In this document: positions 53,132 to 62,703 of the stretch, in pieces
How the letters are laid out: each line of letters begins with the position of its first letter
How positions within the stretch are numbered: the stretch's first letter is position 1
Origin: KBS-96 sp964247975
GTDB lineage: Bacteria; Acidobacteriota; Terriglobia; Bryobacterales; Bryobacteraceae
Reading direction: 5' to 3'
Length of the DNA stretch: 64,000 nucleotides
Assembly (NCBI GenBank): GCA_964247975.1
Contig: CAXTWH010000020.1
Location: 1-64,000 of the forward strand
Position numbers and translations under genes: made by a program
The notes under the pieces: model-generated
Database searches by the model: none
What the model was told of the DNA's origin: nothing
Seen by the model: the letters and a program-made list of their open reading frames with translations, nothing else

Positions 53132-53972
53132 ACTTACTCCAGTGCCGCTCACCTTGGAAGGCTCAGCCGTTCTCCATCAGATGTTCCGTTTTCGCTGGCG
53201 CGAATGGCGGGCCTTACCGGCCTGGCAGCGCAAATGCGTAGCTGCGGAAGCAACCACTCGATTGAGTGCCTGGGAAGAAGGGCAAACAGAAGGGCATCCC
53301 AACCAATCGGCACTTTACTCCCAAATCGGGCATAAAGGCGACCTGCTGTTGATTCATTTTCGTGATTCGCTCGAAGACCTGAACCGGATTGAATTGTCGC
53401 TATCGCGTTTGCAGCTTTTTGATTTTCTGGAACCGGCGCATTCTTACCTGTCCGTGGTGGAGTTGGGTTTGTATGAATCGTCCGTGAAAGCTTATGCTTC
53501 CTTGCAGGAAAAAGGAGTCGCCGCTCATACGCCGGAATGGCAGGAAGAGTTGCAGCAGGTGATCGCCCGACAATCCGCTGCGATGTCGCCCCGGTTGTTT
53601 CCTTCCATACCACCGGCGAAATATCTGTGTTTTTATCCAATGGACCGCAAGCGGGGCGAAACCAATAACTGGTACGCCGAGCCGATGGCCGAGCGCCAGC
53701 GCATGATGCACGATCATGGACTGATCGGACGCCGCTATGCCGATGAGGTTCGGCAGATTATTACCGGCTCCATTGGTTTTGACGATTGGGAATGGGGCGT
53801 TGATTTGTTTGCGGATGATCCGCTGGTGTTCAAGCGATTGATTTACGAAATGCGCTTTGATGAAGCCAGTGCGCTCTACGCTTTATTTGGTCAGTTTTAC
53901 GTCGGAGTGCGCTTGCAGGCCAGCGGTTTAGCGGCTTGGCTGTACGACGAAAAGCCGGGGTCGCATTCTTGA
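53124..53972 (+). CDS. hemQ: Coproheme decarboxylase (HemQ/ChdC), chlorite-dismutase family
   Basis: A 282-residue protein of the chlorite-dismutase superfamily. The ChdC signature is clear: FYPMDRKRGETNNWY with the reactive Tyr, RQRMMHDHGLIGRRYADEV with the proximal haem His, GFDDWEWGVDLFADDP and MRFDEASALYALFGQFYVG. ChdC turns iron-coproporphyrin III into haem b using H2O2, the last step of the coproporphyrin-dependent haem route. The start (ATG 53124) lies within the IMPase gene. Other hem genes are not in the window. Confidence 0.9.
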   Translation: MPELTPVPLTLEGSAVLHQMFRFRWREWRALPAWQRKCVAAEATTRLSAWEEGQTEGHPNQSALYSQIGHKGDLLLIHFRDSLEDLNRIELSLSRLQLFDFLEPAHSYLSVVELGLYESSVKAYASLQEKGVAAHTPEWQEELQQVIARQSAAMSPRLFPSIPPAKYLCFYPMDRKRGETNNWYAEPMAERQRMMHDHGLIGRRYADEVRQIITGSIGFDDWEWGVDLFADDPLVFKRLIYEMRFDEASALYALFGQFYVGVRLQASGLAAWLYDEKPGSHS

Positions 53973-53973
53973 T

Positions 53974-55590
53974 TTACGAGCTAATCAAATCCGCTCCTCG
54001 CGCTAAACGTTCCAGCAGAACTTCTTTGTTCCGCTCCGCTCTGGCCACAGCGGATTCGGTAGCCACTTGGTAAACGCTGAAGCCAATCACTAGATCTATT
54101 CCTAAGATGGTGTAAAAAGGCCAAGCCGCGTTGAACAACCAAGCCGCTAAGTAAGCGGCTCCGACCGGCACAATCAGAACCGCGCCGGAAATCAACAGCC
54201 AAATGGAAGCGCTGGCCGAATTTTGTTTGCGCAAAGCCTGCTCCGGATTAATCGACGCCGGCATATAAACCGAGGTCAGATTGCCAAAACTCAGAAAAAA
54301 CAAAGTCACCACCGCAGTCAACAAAACCGAGCTGCCGATACTGGCAATTGAAACGTTGGTTTGGAAACAGGCTCCAATAACGGCAATCGCCAAGGTCATA
54401 AGAGCAATCACAGAAACTGCTGTTACGTTTTTTGCCTGTACTACGGTGCGCAGAGAAATCGGCGCTAGAAAATAAAGCTGGGCGGCGCGGCGGTCGAAGC
54501 CGAAAATGTTCCACATCACTACTTCGCCTACCAGCAGTAAGCCGTACACGCTGACTGTCGGCAGATAGTTCCGGGCCAAGAACCCGCTGCTGCTGGAACT
54601 GCCAAATGACAAAAACGGCAAAAACACGGCCACGCTGAAAAAACATGCCATCCCGAACACAACCCGAAAACGAGGAGCCCGCGCCAGCACCCGCAATTCT
54701 TTTTCCACCAATGCCGCGAGTGGATCAGAAAAAAGGCGGCTTGGAATCGTGAAGATTGCCTGCAAAAACCCGTTTCTGGCTGTAGCTGAACTCTGCGTGG
54801 ATACCGGAGATTGGTCAACGCGCCATAATTTCACAAACTGATTTCGCGCCAGAACAAACACTGCCGCCAAATACGAACCGGCAACTACGGCATTAATCCA
54901 ACGGGCCGTTCCCGTTGACAACGAAGCAATCGCAAACCAAGGAGTAAACCACGCAATCGCTAGTTTTCGGAAGATGGGGTTTAAGTACCGGGCAACGGGC
55001 GTTCCCAGCAGTAAGCTGGGCAGCACTGCCAGATTAATCAGTAGCAAGGCTATCAGTTCTTTCAATCGTTTCCGCGCCAGCGTTCGAGTGAGCCAGTGGT
55101 AGATAAACAAAGAAAGAAAAACATTAATCGGAATGCAGAGAAGCAGAAAAAAAGGTAGAAATGAAAAGTACCCGCTTCGGAGTAAGCCGACCAGGGTTCC
55201 CGTAAGAATAAACAACAATTCTAAAGAGTTTGTGAGGCGCAGGGATGCTTCAATTTTGAACAAGGTGTCCGGTGAAATCGGATACACCAGCAGCTTGCCC
55301 AAGTCAAGCGTCCATCCGCCGCTCAAGGTCATCAAAGGGATTAACTGCCAGGTCAAAAACAGCGCGAAAAGTCCGCCAGCCAGTGCCGAATGCAAGGCCC
55401 GAACCGGCACTTCCGGTAGATAAATTGCTAAGATTAGCGCTAATGCCGCAAAAAAGCCGTGCCACAACGCGGAAACTAACCAAAGCAGAACCGTTCCCCA
55501 ACCGGTTCGCGGCAGATGATTGCGCATGGATTTCCATTGCGCCCAAAACACAGCGCGAAACTGCTCGCCAGTTGAGATTTCGTTCTTCAA
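53974..55590 (-). CDS. ABC-2 type transporter permease
   Basis: A 538-residue membrane protein with about twelve hydrophobic helices. No signal peptide is present. Its partner ATPase gene overlaps by four bases. The family exports proteins, lipids or small molecules and the substrate is not recognisable. The gene converges with hemQ with one base between the stops. Confidence 0.82.
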   Translation of the reverse strand: MKNEISTGEQFRAVFWAQWKSMRNHLPRTGWGTVLLWLVSALWHGFFAALALILAIYLPEVPVRALHSALAGGLFALFLTWQLIPLMTLSGGWTLDLGKLLVYPISPDTLFKIEASLRLTNSLELLFILTGTLVGLLRSGYFSFLPFFLLLCIPINVFLSLFIYHWLTRTLARKRLKELIALLLINLAVLPSLLLGTPVARYLNPIFRKLAIAWFTPWFAIASLSTGTARWINAVVAGSYLAAVFVLARNQFVKLWRVDQSPVSTQSSATARNGFLQAIFTIPSRLFSDPLAALVEKELRVLARAPRFRVVFGMACFFSVAVFLPFLSFGSSSSSGFLARNYLPTVSVYGLLLVGEVVMWNIFGFDRRAAQLYFLAPISLRTVVQAKNVTAVSVIALMTLAIAVIGACFQTNVSIASIGSSVLLTAVVTLFFLSFGNLTSVYMPASINPEQALRKQNSASASIWLLISGAVLIVPVGAAYLAAWLFNAAWPFYTILGIDLVIGFSVYQVATESAVARAERNKEVLLERLARGADLISS

Positions 55591-56369
55591 AGCCAGTTGA
55601 TCGATTCCGGTCGAGTTCGTTCACCACCCACAAGCTGAACAAAAATATCTTCCAAATGCGATTGCTTGCTGCCGGCCTGTTTCTGAAGCTCCGGCAAAGT
55701 GCCTTCCATGAGAATTTTGCCTTTGTTGATAATCGCGAGGCGGTCGCATAGGCGTTCCACCACTTCCAATACATGCGAAGTTAAAAAGACCGTCGCCCCG
55801 CGATGAACCTGATCGAGCAGAATATCTTTCATTAAGCGCGCGCCCACTGCGTCCACGCCTTCAAACGGCTCGTCCATTAGAAACAAGCGCGGCTTGTGGA
55901 TTAAAGCCGCGCCCATCGCCAGCCTTTTTCTCATGCCTTTTGAATACTCACCCACCAGTTTTCGATTCGCTTCCTGCAATTCGAACAGTTGCATCAGTTC
56001 CGCCGCGCGTTCTTTCGCAACCGGTTTAGGAAGCCCATATAAGCGGCCCACAAATTGCAGGTATTCGTAGCCGGTCAGGTGATCGAACAAGAGCGAATCG
56101 TCCGGCACCACTCCAATTTCCCGACGCACCGCCAGGAACTGCTCCGGCAAGCGCATTCCCAGAATTTCAATGCTGCCTGAAGAAGGTTGGGCCAAGCCTG
56201 TCAGCATACGAATAGTGGTGGTTTTTCCGGCTCCATTGGGTCCCAGAAAGCCGAAAAAACAAGCCTGCGGTACAGCCAACGTAATGCCGTTCACCGCAGC
56301 AAAGCTGCCGTAGTGCTTTTGCAGATTCGTGATTTGAATCGCAGCGGGTTGAACGGCGTGGTCATTCAT
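55587..56369 (-). CDS. ABC transporter ATP-binding protein
   Basis: A 260-residue ABC ATPase: Walker A LGPNGAGKTTTIRM, a Q-loop region (GVVPDDSLLF), signature YSKGMRKRLAMG (the ABC-2 variant of LSGGQ), Walker B RLFLMDEPFEG and the switch His (LTSHV). It forms one unit with the ABC-2 permease by overlap, and the TolC-like gene lies 13 bases upstream, so this looks like a tripartite exporter without its own periplasmic adaptor. Confidence 0.92.
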   Translation of the reverse strand: MNDHAVQPAAIQITNLQKHYGSFAAVNGITLAVPQACFFGFLGPNGAGKTTTIRMLTGLAQPSSGSIEILGMRLPEQFLAVRREIGVVPDDSLLFDHLTGYEYLQFVGRLYGLPKPVAKERAAELMQLFELQEANRKLVGEYSKGMRKRLAMGAALIHKPRLFLMDEPFEGVDAVGARLMKDILLDQVHRGATVFLTSHVLEVVERLCDRLAIINKGKILMEGTLPELQKQAGSKQSHLEDIFVQLVGGERTRPESINWL

Positions 56370-56382
56370 AACAAACTAAGCT

Positions 56383-57696
56383 TTATGGTCGTTCGACCGT
56401 CTCGCCTGCGTTTACGGCAATTTGCAGCGTGGTCATCAGATCGCCAAGCTGACGCAGAAAACCAAGCCGCGCCCGCTGCGCTTCCGCTTCGGTGCTGTAC
56501 AAGGCAAGCCAGCGCAGGTTTTCCTGGGTGCGAGCCCGTTCCACATCACGCAACTGCGCTTGGCCTTCCGCATAACGGGATAAAAGAACCGACAAATCCT
56601 GATGCGCTAAGTCGAGCTGCTGGCGTGCCAGATCGCGGGTTTCTTCGGCATTTTTCATGTCCCGGTAGCTGTGTTTAGTGTCGCTCGAAATCTGGTTCCG
56701 GGTTTGATTGATTTGGATGCGCAGCTTCGCCATATCTGTTGCCGCTTCCTGATACTGCGCGCTAGCTGCCGCGCCCGGCAGGAGCGGAATCAGAACCGAC
56801 GCTCCAATCTGAGCATTGTTGCGTTGGAATTTCTGAAAATAATCCTGGTAAGTGTATTTGGCAAACAAAGCATACTGCGCCACCAGGTTTACCTGCGGCA
56901 GTCGGACCGAGCGATACGAGCGGATTTCCATTTCTTTAGCCAGAACCGCGGATTGCAGCCGTTTCAATGGTTTGTTATGCGCTAAGGCAATTTGTACCGA
57001 TTCATCCTCGGAACGCACCGGCGGCAGTTCAAAGGCCGGCAAAGCACTGGCCGGCTGCACGCGATCACTAGCGGAATAGCCTAGCGTAATGGCTAACAGC
57101 ATTTCCGCGTAATCTTCAGAAGCTTTATAAATCTGGAAGTCGTGTTCCGCCTGGCTCAGGTTTAATTGGGCGCGTTTGGTTTCCACCGGCAGTTCAGCGC
57201 CTTCCGATACTCTGGATTGCATCACGTCCACAATTTTCTGCAAGGTAGGAAGCTGATCTTGAATCGATTGCCGTTGTTTCACGGATTGCTGCACGTCCAA
57301 AAACAGACTTGCTGTGCGGTAAGCCACTTCGTCAGAGCGCTCCTGCGCGTCCAACTGCACGCCACGGGCATTTTCGCGGGCCGCCGCCACCAGATAACTG
57401 CGCGGCTGATTATACAGGGCCATATCGGTGCGAACGTCCAGCAAACTAGGCGCGTTGCCTCCGATTGCATTCGGATAGCCGTAGGTGTACGCTAGTCCGC
57501 TGCCGGCGTATACTTTGGGAACAAACGGATCGCGTACCACCCTGACATTTTCCTGCGCTCGTTGTTCATCGAGCCGCGCCAGGGCCACGTCAGGGTTCTG
57601 GCGCGAGGCAATCGCTAAAGCTTGTTGCAGCGTAAAGGTATGCACTTCGGCCGGCAGAAAAGCAGCACCGAGGAGCAGCAGAATAAATAACTTCAT
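56383..57696 (-). CDS. TolC-family outer-membrane efflux protein
   Basis: A 437-residue outer-membrane factor from ATG 57696 (an upstream TTG at 57702 is possible). A signal peptide (LFILLLLGAAFLPAEV) is followed by the duplicated OEP pattern: FTLQQALAIASRQNPDV and SVQIALAHNKPLKRL near residue 230, long helices and a PLLPGAAASAQYQEA strand region. With the ABC pair next to it, it probably forms an exporter. A periplasmic adaptor gene is not present. Confidence 0.88.
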   Translation of the reverse strand: MKLFILLLLGAAFLPAEVHTFTLQQALAIASRQNPDVALARLDEQRAQENVRVVRDPFVPKVYAGSGLAYTYGYPNAIGGNAPSLLDVRTDMALYNQPRSYLVAAARENARGVQLDAQERSDEVAYRTASLFLDVQQSVKQRQSIQDQLPTLQKIVDVMQSRVSEGAELPVETKRAQLNLSQAEHDFQIYKASEDYAEMLLAITLGYSASDRVQPASALPAFELPPVRSEDESVQIALAHNKPLKRLQSAVLAKEMEIRSYRSVRLPQVNLVAQYALFAKYTYQDYFQKFQRNNAQIGASVLIPLLPGAAASAQYQEAATDMAKLRIQINQTRNQISSDTKHSYRDMKNAEETRDLARQQLDLAHQDLSVLLSRYAEGQAQLRDVERARTQENLRWLALYSTEAEAQRARLGFLRQLGDLMTTLQIAVNAGETVERP

Positions 57697-57786
57697 CGCC
57701 AAGCAATTATGGTATCCCGCAGTATTTGCAGATTCGCCAGAATAAGAGAGAACCTTCGTGAGTGAATCCGGAGAAAGGACGATCTT

Positions 57787-58824
57787 TTGGCAAGCGGCTT
57801 AAATATTCTTGATGTGGCAATCGGCCTGGTAGTTGTATACCTGCTGCTCAGTTTGATCTGCTCGTCTGTCAATGAAGGACTAGAAACTTTCCTGAAAAAT
57901 CGGTCGCGGCAGCTTGAGCGCGGTATACGCGAGATGCTGGGCGATCCGGAAGGAACGCAAGTTGCCCACCTGTTCTACAACCACCCTCTTATTTCCAATC
58001 TGTTTCGCGGCGATTACGACCCGAAGCACATTGTGAAGAAGCGCATCGGCCCCGGCAACGTTTATCGTGGGCAGAATTTACCTTCCTACATTCCGGCAGG
58101 CAACTTTGCCTTAGCTATTCTGGACATTGTTCTTCCGGGAACGCGCTTGTCGCCGAGCGGTGCGGCGGCTACCCTGCAACCTTCACCGGTCGGCGGCGAT
58201 GAGCAGTGCGTTTCCTCCCTGCGCCAGGCTGCCTTGAATTTTCCCGTTCCCGCCGTGAGCCGTACCCTTGTGATTTTAATTGACGCTTCCGGGAACGACT
58301 TGAGGCAAGTGCGGGAAGCTATTGAGAACTGGTACGACAGCACAATGGATCGCGTATCAGGCTGGTATAAGAGGCGGATTCAGATTATTTTATTTACAAT
58401 TGCGCTGCTGATTTCTAGCGCGTTAAACATTGACACGGTCAATATCGGCAATCATTTATCGAGTGATCCCTCATTTCGTAGTTCGCTCGTAGCGGTTGCC
58501 GAAGAATACGCGAAAGGCGAGGCGTACCGGCAGGAAACCACTCGCATTCCTGAAAACGGAACCGGCTTGCAGCAGGCGGAACGACACATGGATCGCATTG
58601 AACGGAACTTGGCGCGTATCGAGACAACCGGTCTGCCGATTGGCTGGCAGGAGCCGCCGCGAAAGCCATATCAAATTTTCCTGAAAATCGCTGGAATCCT
58701 GGCGACCGCGTTGGCCGCTACACTCGGCGCTCCATTTTGGTTTGATGTTTTAAACCGGTTTGTGGTGGTGCGGTCTACCATCAAGCCACGGGAAAAAAGT
58801 CTTGACGAAAAAAGCAAAGAATAA
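57787..58824 (+). CDS. Uncharacterised membrane protein
   Basis: A 345-residue protein starting at TTG 57787, placed by its ribosome site GGAGAAAGGA. An N-terminal helix (VAIGLVVVYLLLSLICSS) is followed by NEGLETFLKNRSRQLERGI. A central soluble part leads to a second helix (about 195-215) and a third near 300-320 (IAGILATALAATLGAPFWF), then DVLNRFVVVRSTIKP. I recall such proteins in several phyla, always annotated as hypothetical. No catalytic motif is evident. Confidence 0.7.
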   Translation: MASGLNILDVAIGLVVVYLLLSLICSSVNEGLETFLKNRSRQLERGIREMLGDPEGTQVAHLFYNHPLISNLFRGDYDPKHIVKKRIGPGNVYRGQNLPSYIPAGNFALAILDIVLPGTRLSPSGAAATLQPSPVGGDEQCVSSLRQAALNFPVPAVSRTLVILIDASGNDLRQVREAIENWYDSTMDRVSGWYKRRIQIILFTIALLISSALNIDTVNIGNHLSSDPSFRSSLVAVAEEYAKGEAYRQETTRIPENGTGLQQAERHMDRIERNLARIETTGLPIGWQEPPRKPYQIFLKIAGILATALAATLGAPFWFDVLNRFVVVRSTIKPREKSLDEKSKE

Positions 58825-58939
58825 GCGGCTCGCCGGACATTAGGATCATTGTTCAATGGCTGCTATAATTTAGGTTTACCCATAGACCGGAAGTGAATGG
58901 TTTTAAAACCCTGATTGTTCGCCGCCGGAGAGTGTGTGT

Positions 58940-59485
58940 ATGCTCCTGAATGTTAAGGAACTTGAAGTAAGGCCAGTACGCTTTGACCTCGATATTGCGC
59001 CGGGCGAACTTGAATACGACGAACAGATTAAGCAGATGTCGCATCTGTTGGCCAAAGGCGTTGCGGAACTATCTAGCCGGGCATTAGGCGAGATTCGCAT
59101 TCAGGGTTCGTTAGCGGTCGGCATGGAAGCTGCCTGCGACCGTTGCCTGGAAGCGGCCAAAGTAGCGGTGAATCGCGCTTTTGACTTGCGCTATTACCCG
59201 TCCGACCAGTATTCGGATACGCGCGGCGAAGTGGCTATCGATGAGGAAGCAAGCGAAGTTGCTTATTATGAGGGCGACAAGCTCAATTTGAATGAAATTC
59301 TGCGTGAAGTGGTGCTGCTCGCGCTGCCGATGCAGGTGGTCTGCGAGGAAGCCTGCAAAGGTATCTGCCCGTCTTGCGGACAGAATCGCAATATTCAGCA
59401 GTGTTCCTGTGAAGCTCCAGCCAAGGATGATCGTTGGAACAAGCTGAAAGATTTTCGTGCCGAACTGAGCACCGGCACAAACTAG
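58940..59485 (+). CDS. DUF177 (YceD-like) protein, 23S rRNA accumulation
   Basis: A 182-residue protein of the YceD/DUF177 family. Two Cys pairs are visible: CDRCLEAAKV near 60 and a C-terminal CEEACKGICPSCGQN. The family is needed for correct 23S rRNA levels and is nearly always found upstream of rpmF and plsX, exactly as here. ATG 58940 is used because the in-frame GTG at 58934 has no better ribosome site. Confidence 0.88.
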   Translation: MLLNVKELEVRPVRFDLDIAPGELEYDEQIKQMSHLLAKGVAELSSRALGEIRIQGSLAVGMEAACDRCLEAAKVAVNRAFDLRYYPSDQYSDTRGEVAIDEEASEVAYYEGDKLNLNEILREVVLLALPMQVVCEEACKGICPSCGQNRNIQQCSCEAPAKDDRWNKLKDFRAELSTGTN

Positions 59486-59526
59486 TTCATCAAAAAAATA
59501 AAAATTAATTACAAGAAAGTAGAAGT

Positions 59527-59706
59527 ATGCCCAATCCAAAACGACGACACTCGAAACGCCGCACCTCCACCCGGCGCGCGCATGACGCTTTGAAAACGCC
59601 GCACATGTCGGAATGCCCAAACTGCCACGGCAAGCTGCGCGCGCATCGTGCTTGTCCCCACTGCGGCAAATACAAAGGCCGCGAAGTGATTGAGGTTGAA
59701 GAATAA
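59527..59706 (+). CDS. rpmF: 50S ribosomal protein L32
   Basis: A 59-residue protein: MPNPKRRHSKRRTSTRRAHD, then CPNCHGKLRAHRACPHCGKY and a short acidic end. Both CxxC pairs are kept, so it is the zinc-binding form. It lies between yceD and plsX, the conserved order. Confidence 0.96.
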   Translation: MPNPKRRHSKRRTSTRRAHDALKTPHMSECPNCHGKLRAHRACPHCGKYKGREVIEVEE

Positions 59707-59717
59707 GCGTCCGGTAG

Positions 59718-60734
59718 ATGGTCACGATTGCCGTTGACGCAATGGGCAGCGACCACTGCCCGAAACCTGAAGTAGAAGGTGCGGTTCTCGCTGCTAAATC
59801 ACTAAATGTAAAAGTGATTTTAGTCGGCAAAAAAGATGTGGTAGCCCGTGAATTGGATCGTCACAGCGGGTGGGATCATTTGCCCATCGAGATTCATCAC
59901 GCCAATGAAGTTGTGACTATGAACGACTCCGCTGCCAAAGCGGTCCGGGCTAAAAAAGACAGCTCAATCCGGGTTGGTGCCCGTTTGGTGCGGGACGGCG
60001 TAGCGCAAGGTATCGTTTCAGCCGGCAACACTGGCGCGGTGATGGCTACCGCCAAAATGGTGTTCGGTATGCTGCATGGCGTGGATCGGCCTGCACTCGC
60101 TTCCGCGTTTCCCACTCTGAGCGGCAATCCTTCGGTGATTGTGGATGTGGGAGCCAACGTCGATTCCAACGCCAGAATGCTGGCGCAGTTTGCGGTCATG
60201 GGTGAAATTTATTCCCGCGCCATTTTCCACACTCACAATCCCCGCGTCGGCATATTGTCTATCGGCGAAGAAGAACACAAAGGCAACCAGTTAACGCACG
60301 AAGCCACGGCGTTGCTGAAAACCCTGCACCTAAACTTTATCGGCAACGTGGAAGGCCGAGATGTGTACACCGGCACTGTGGATGTGATTGTGTGCGACGG
60401 TTTTGTAGGCAACGTGGTGCTGAAAACCAGCGAAGGCTTGGTGGAAGTGGTGCGCGAACTGATGCGCCAATCCATGCAGAAAACTTTGCAGCGGCGCATG
60501 GGAGCCTTTCTGGCCCGCGACGCTTTCCAGGATTTCAGAAAACGCGTCGATTACACCGAGTATGGTGGCGCTCCGTTGTTGGGTTTAAAAGGTGTGTGTG
60601 TTATTTCTCATGGCCGTTCCAACGGCAAAGCAATCAAGAACGCGATCCGGGTAGCCGCTGATTTTGCTTCGGAACGGATTAATGAGCAAATCGCCACCGA
60701 GATCGCTCATTGGACATCTGAACAAACGGGGTAG
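59718..60734 (+). CDS. plsX: Phosphate acyltransferase PlsX
   Basis: A 338-residue enzyme that converts acyl-ACP into acyl-phosphate for membrane phospholipid synthesis. It has AVDAMGSDHCPKPE, SAGNTGAVMATAKM, DVGANVDSNARMLAQFA and FVGNVVLKTSEG, all diagnostic. It follows rpmF by 11 bases. fabH and fabD, which often come next, are replaced here by dsbD. Confidence 0.95.
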   Translation: MVTIAVDAMGSDHCPKPEVEGAVLAAKSLNVKVILVGKKDVVARELDRHSGWDHLPIEIHHANEVVTMNDSAAKAVRAKKDSSIRVGARLVRDGVAQGIVSAGNTGAVMATAKMVFGMLHGVDRPALASAFPTLSGNPSVIVDVGANVDSNARMLAQFAVMGEIYSRAIFHTHNPRVGILSIGEEEHKGNQLTHEATALLKTLHLNFIGNVEGRDVYTGTVDVIVCDGFVGNVVLKTSEGLVEVVRELMRQSMQKTLQRRMGAFLARDAFQDFRKRVDYTEYGGAPLLGLKGVCVISHGRSNGKAIKNAIRVAADFASERINEQIATEIAHWTSEQTG

Positions 60735-60738
60735 ATCA

Positions 60739-62703
60739 ATGCAGTGTTTCCGGGTAGCAGCCTTATTTCTGGTGTTTTTTACGGCATCACAGTCTTACGC
60801 CAAGGACGATCCGGTGCAATGGTCGCTTCACCCGGCCAGGGGAACCGGCGATACCAAACCAGGAAGTCCGGTTTGGTTGGAACTGACTGCTAGTATTCAG
60901 CCCGGTTGGCATCTGTATTCGCCGACCACTCCAACGGGCGGTCCGATCATCACCAAAATTCAAGTGGCGCAAAACAATGCGGTGTCGGCGGCGAAAGTGT
61001 TTCGTCCGCAGCCGGTTCGCAAAACTGACCCGAACTTCGGGATTGAAACTGAAACTTACTCTGACAAAGCCGTTTTTTATCTTCAAGCCGATACCCGATC
61101 CGACGCTAACGGGCCAGTCAAAATGGACGCAGTTGTTTACTACCAGGCCTGTAATGACGTGAAATGCTTGCGTGCCGTGCGTAAAACGGCCAGCACCGCT
61201 ATAGTTCTGGGTGCGTCGGTATCAGCAGCAAAGTTTACAGTGCCGAGCGATTACGCTCCGGTTGCCGCGCCAGCCATTGCGGAATCCCCCGGGGATGTTG
61301 CTGCTCAACCGGGAACGGCTCGCGCTGCTATTGCGTCAAGTCCTTCCACCAGCACATTAAACACGCAACAAGCGATGCTTCCTTTTCTGCTCACTGCGTT
61401 CGCGTTTGGCCTGGCCGCCGTGTTCACGCCTTGCGTGTTTCCCATGATTCCGATTACAGTGTCTTTCTTTCTGAATCAAAGCGGAACGTCGAGTCAAACA
61501 AACCAGAAGCGTGCGGGCGGGTTGAGCCAAGCCCTGGTTTTCTGCCTTGGAATTGTGGTTCTGTTCACAGGCTTGGGCTTTCTAGTGACGGCTCTTACTG
61601 GACCCTTTGGGGTGGTGCAGCTAGGGTCCAGCCCTTGGGTAAACGGGTTTATCGCCATTGTTTTCTTTGTGTTCGGATTAAGCCTGCTCGGCGCTTTTGA
61701 ACTGCGGCTGCCTTCTGGTTTGCTCACTCAACTGGACCGTGCTTCCCAAGCAGGCGGTTACGCCGGTACGCTCCTGATGGGGCTGACCTTTGCGCTGACC
61801 TCATTTGCCTGCATCGGCCCTATTGTTGGGCCTTTACTGGTTGCTTCCGTGCAGCAAAAAGGAGCGCAGCCGGTTCTCGGCATGGCTTCGTTCGCCAGCG
61901 GTCTTGCCCTGCCCTTCTTTTTTCTCGCGTTGTTTCCTGCTTATTTGAAACGCTTGCCGCGCAGCGGTGGATGGCTGGCGCGCGTGAAAGTGGTGCTTGG
62001 TTTCGTGGTGCTGGCCACCATGTTCAAATACCTGAGCAACATCGACCTGGTATTCCAAACCCATCTGCTGACGCGGGAACGCTTTCTCGCCGCCTGGATT
62101 GTTTTGTTTTTGATGGCGGGTCTATACCTGCTCGGATTTCTGAAACTGGAAGGCATGACCAGAGAAGAGCCGCTTGGCGTAGGCCGTACCCTGATCGCCG
62201 CCGCGTTGTTGATTTTTGCGATCAGTTTGGTTCCCGGCTTGTTTGGTGCGCGATTAGGGGAACTGGATGCTTACATTCCGGAAGCTTCGGGAAGTTTGTT
62301 TTCCGCGAATGCTTCTACGGCTTCAGCCCAAAATTCTTTCAAGAACAATTTAGAAGGAGCTTTAGCCGCCGCCCGCTCCGGCAATAAACTGGTGCTGATT
62401 AACTTCACCGGCTATGCCTGCACCAACTGCCATTGGATGAAAGCCAATATTTTTCCGCGCCCGGAAATCCAAACTGCATTACAAAACATAATTGTGGTAG
62501 ATCTTTACACAGATGGAACGGATGCCGCTTCCCAGAAAAACGCTGATCTGGAAGATAAGAAGTTCAACACCGCTTCCATTCCGTTTTACGCCCTGGTGGA
62601 TGCGGACCAGAACGTGATTAGCACGTTTCCTCAGTTAACCAGGAACGCGCAGGAATTTTTGTCGTTTCTGCAATCGAGGCTAGTCAATAGTAAGTTAAGT
62701 TAA
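60739..62703 (+). CDS. dsbD: Thiol:disulfide interchange protein DsbD
   Basis: A 654-residue three-part protein that carries electrons from cytoplasmic thioredoxin to the periplasm. A signal peptide precedes the alpha domain, whose Cys pair is in YQACNDVKCLRA (about 135-145). The central domain has eight membrane helices with FTPCVFPMIPITV and FACIGPIVGPLL. The C-terminal thioredoxin-like domain has YACTNCHWMK. The frame is open upstream inside plsX, but ATG 60739, four bases after the plsX stop, gives the leader peptide. It overlaps the converging decarboxylase gene by four bases at the stop codons. Confidence 0.93.
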   Translation: MQCFRVAALFLVFFTASQSYAKDDPVQWSLHPARGTGDTKPGSPVWLELTASIQPGWHLYSPTTPTGGPIITKIQVAQNNAVSAAKVFRPQPVRKTDPNFGIETETYSDKAVFYLQADTRSDANGPVKMDAVVYYQACNDVKCLRAVRKTASTAIVLGASVSAAKFTVPSDYAPVAAPAIAESPGDVAAQPGTARAAIASSPSTSTLNTQQAMLPFLLTAFAFGLAAVFTPCVFPMIPITVSFFLNQSGTSSQTNQKRAGGLSQALVFCLGIVVLFTGLGFLVTALTGPFGVVQLGSSPWVNGFIAIVFFVFGLSLLGAFELRLPSGLLTQLDRASQAGGYAGTLLMGLTFALTSFACIGPIVGPLLVASVQQKGAQPVLGMASFASGLALPFFFLALFPAYLKRLPRSGGWLARVKVVLGFVVLATMFKYLSNIDLVFQTHLLTRERFLAAWIVLFLMAGLYLLGFLKLEGMTREEPLGVGRTLIAAALLIFAISLVPGLFGARLGELDAYIPEASGSLFSANASTASAQNSFKNNLEGALAAARSGNKLVLINFTGYACTNCHWMKANIFPRPEIQTALQNIIVVDLYTDGTDAASQKNADLEDKKFNTASIPFYALVDADQNVISTFPQLTRNAQEFLSFLQSRLVNSKLS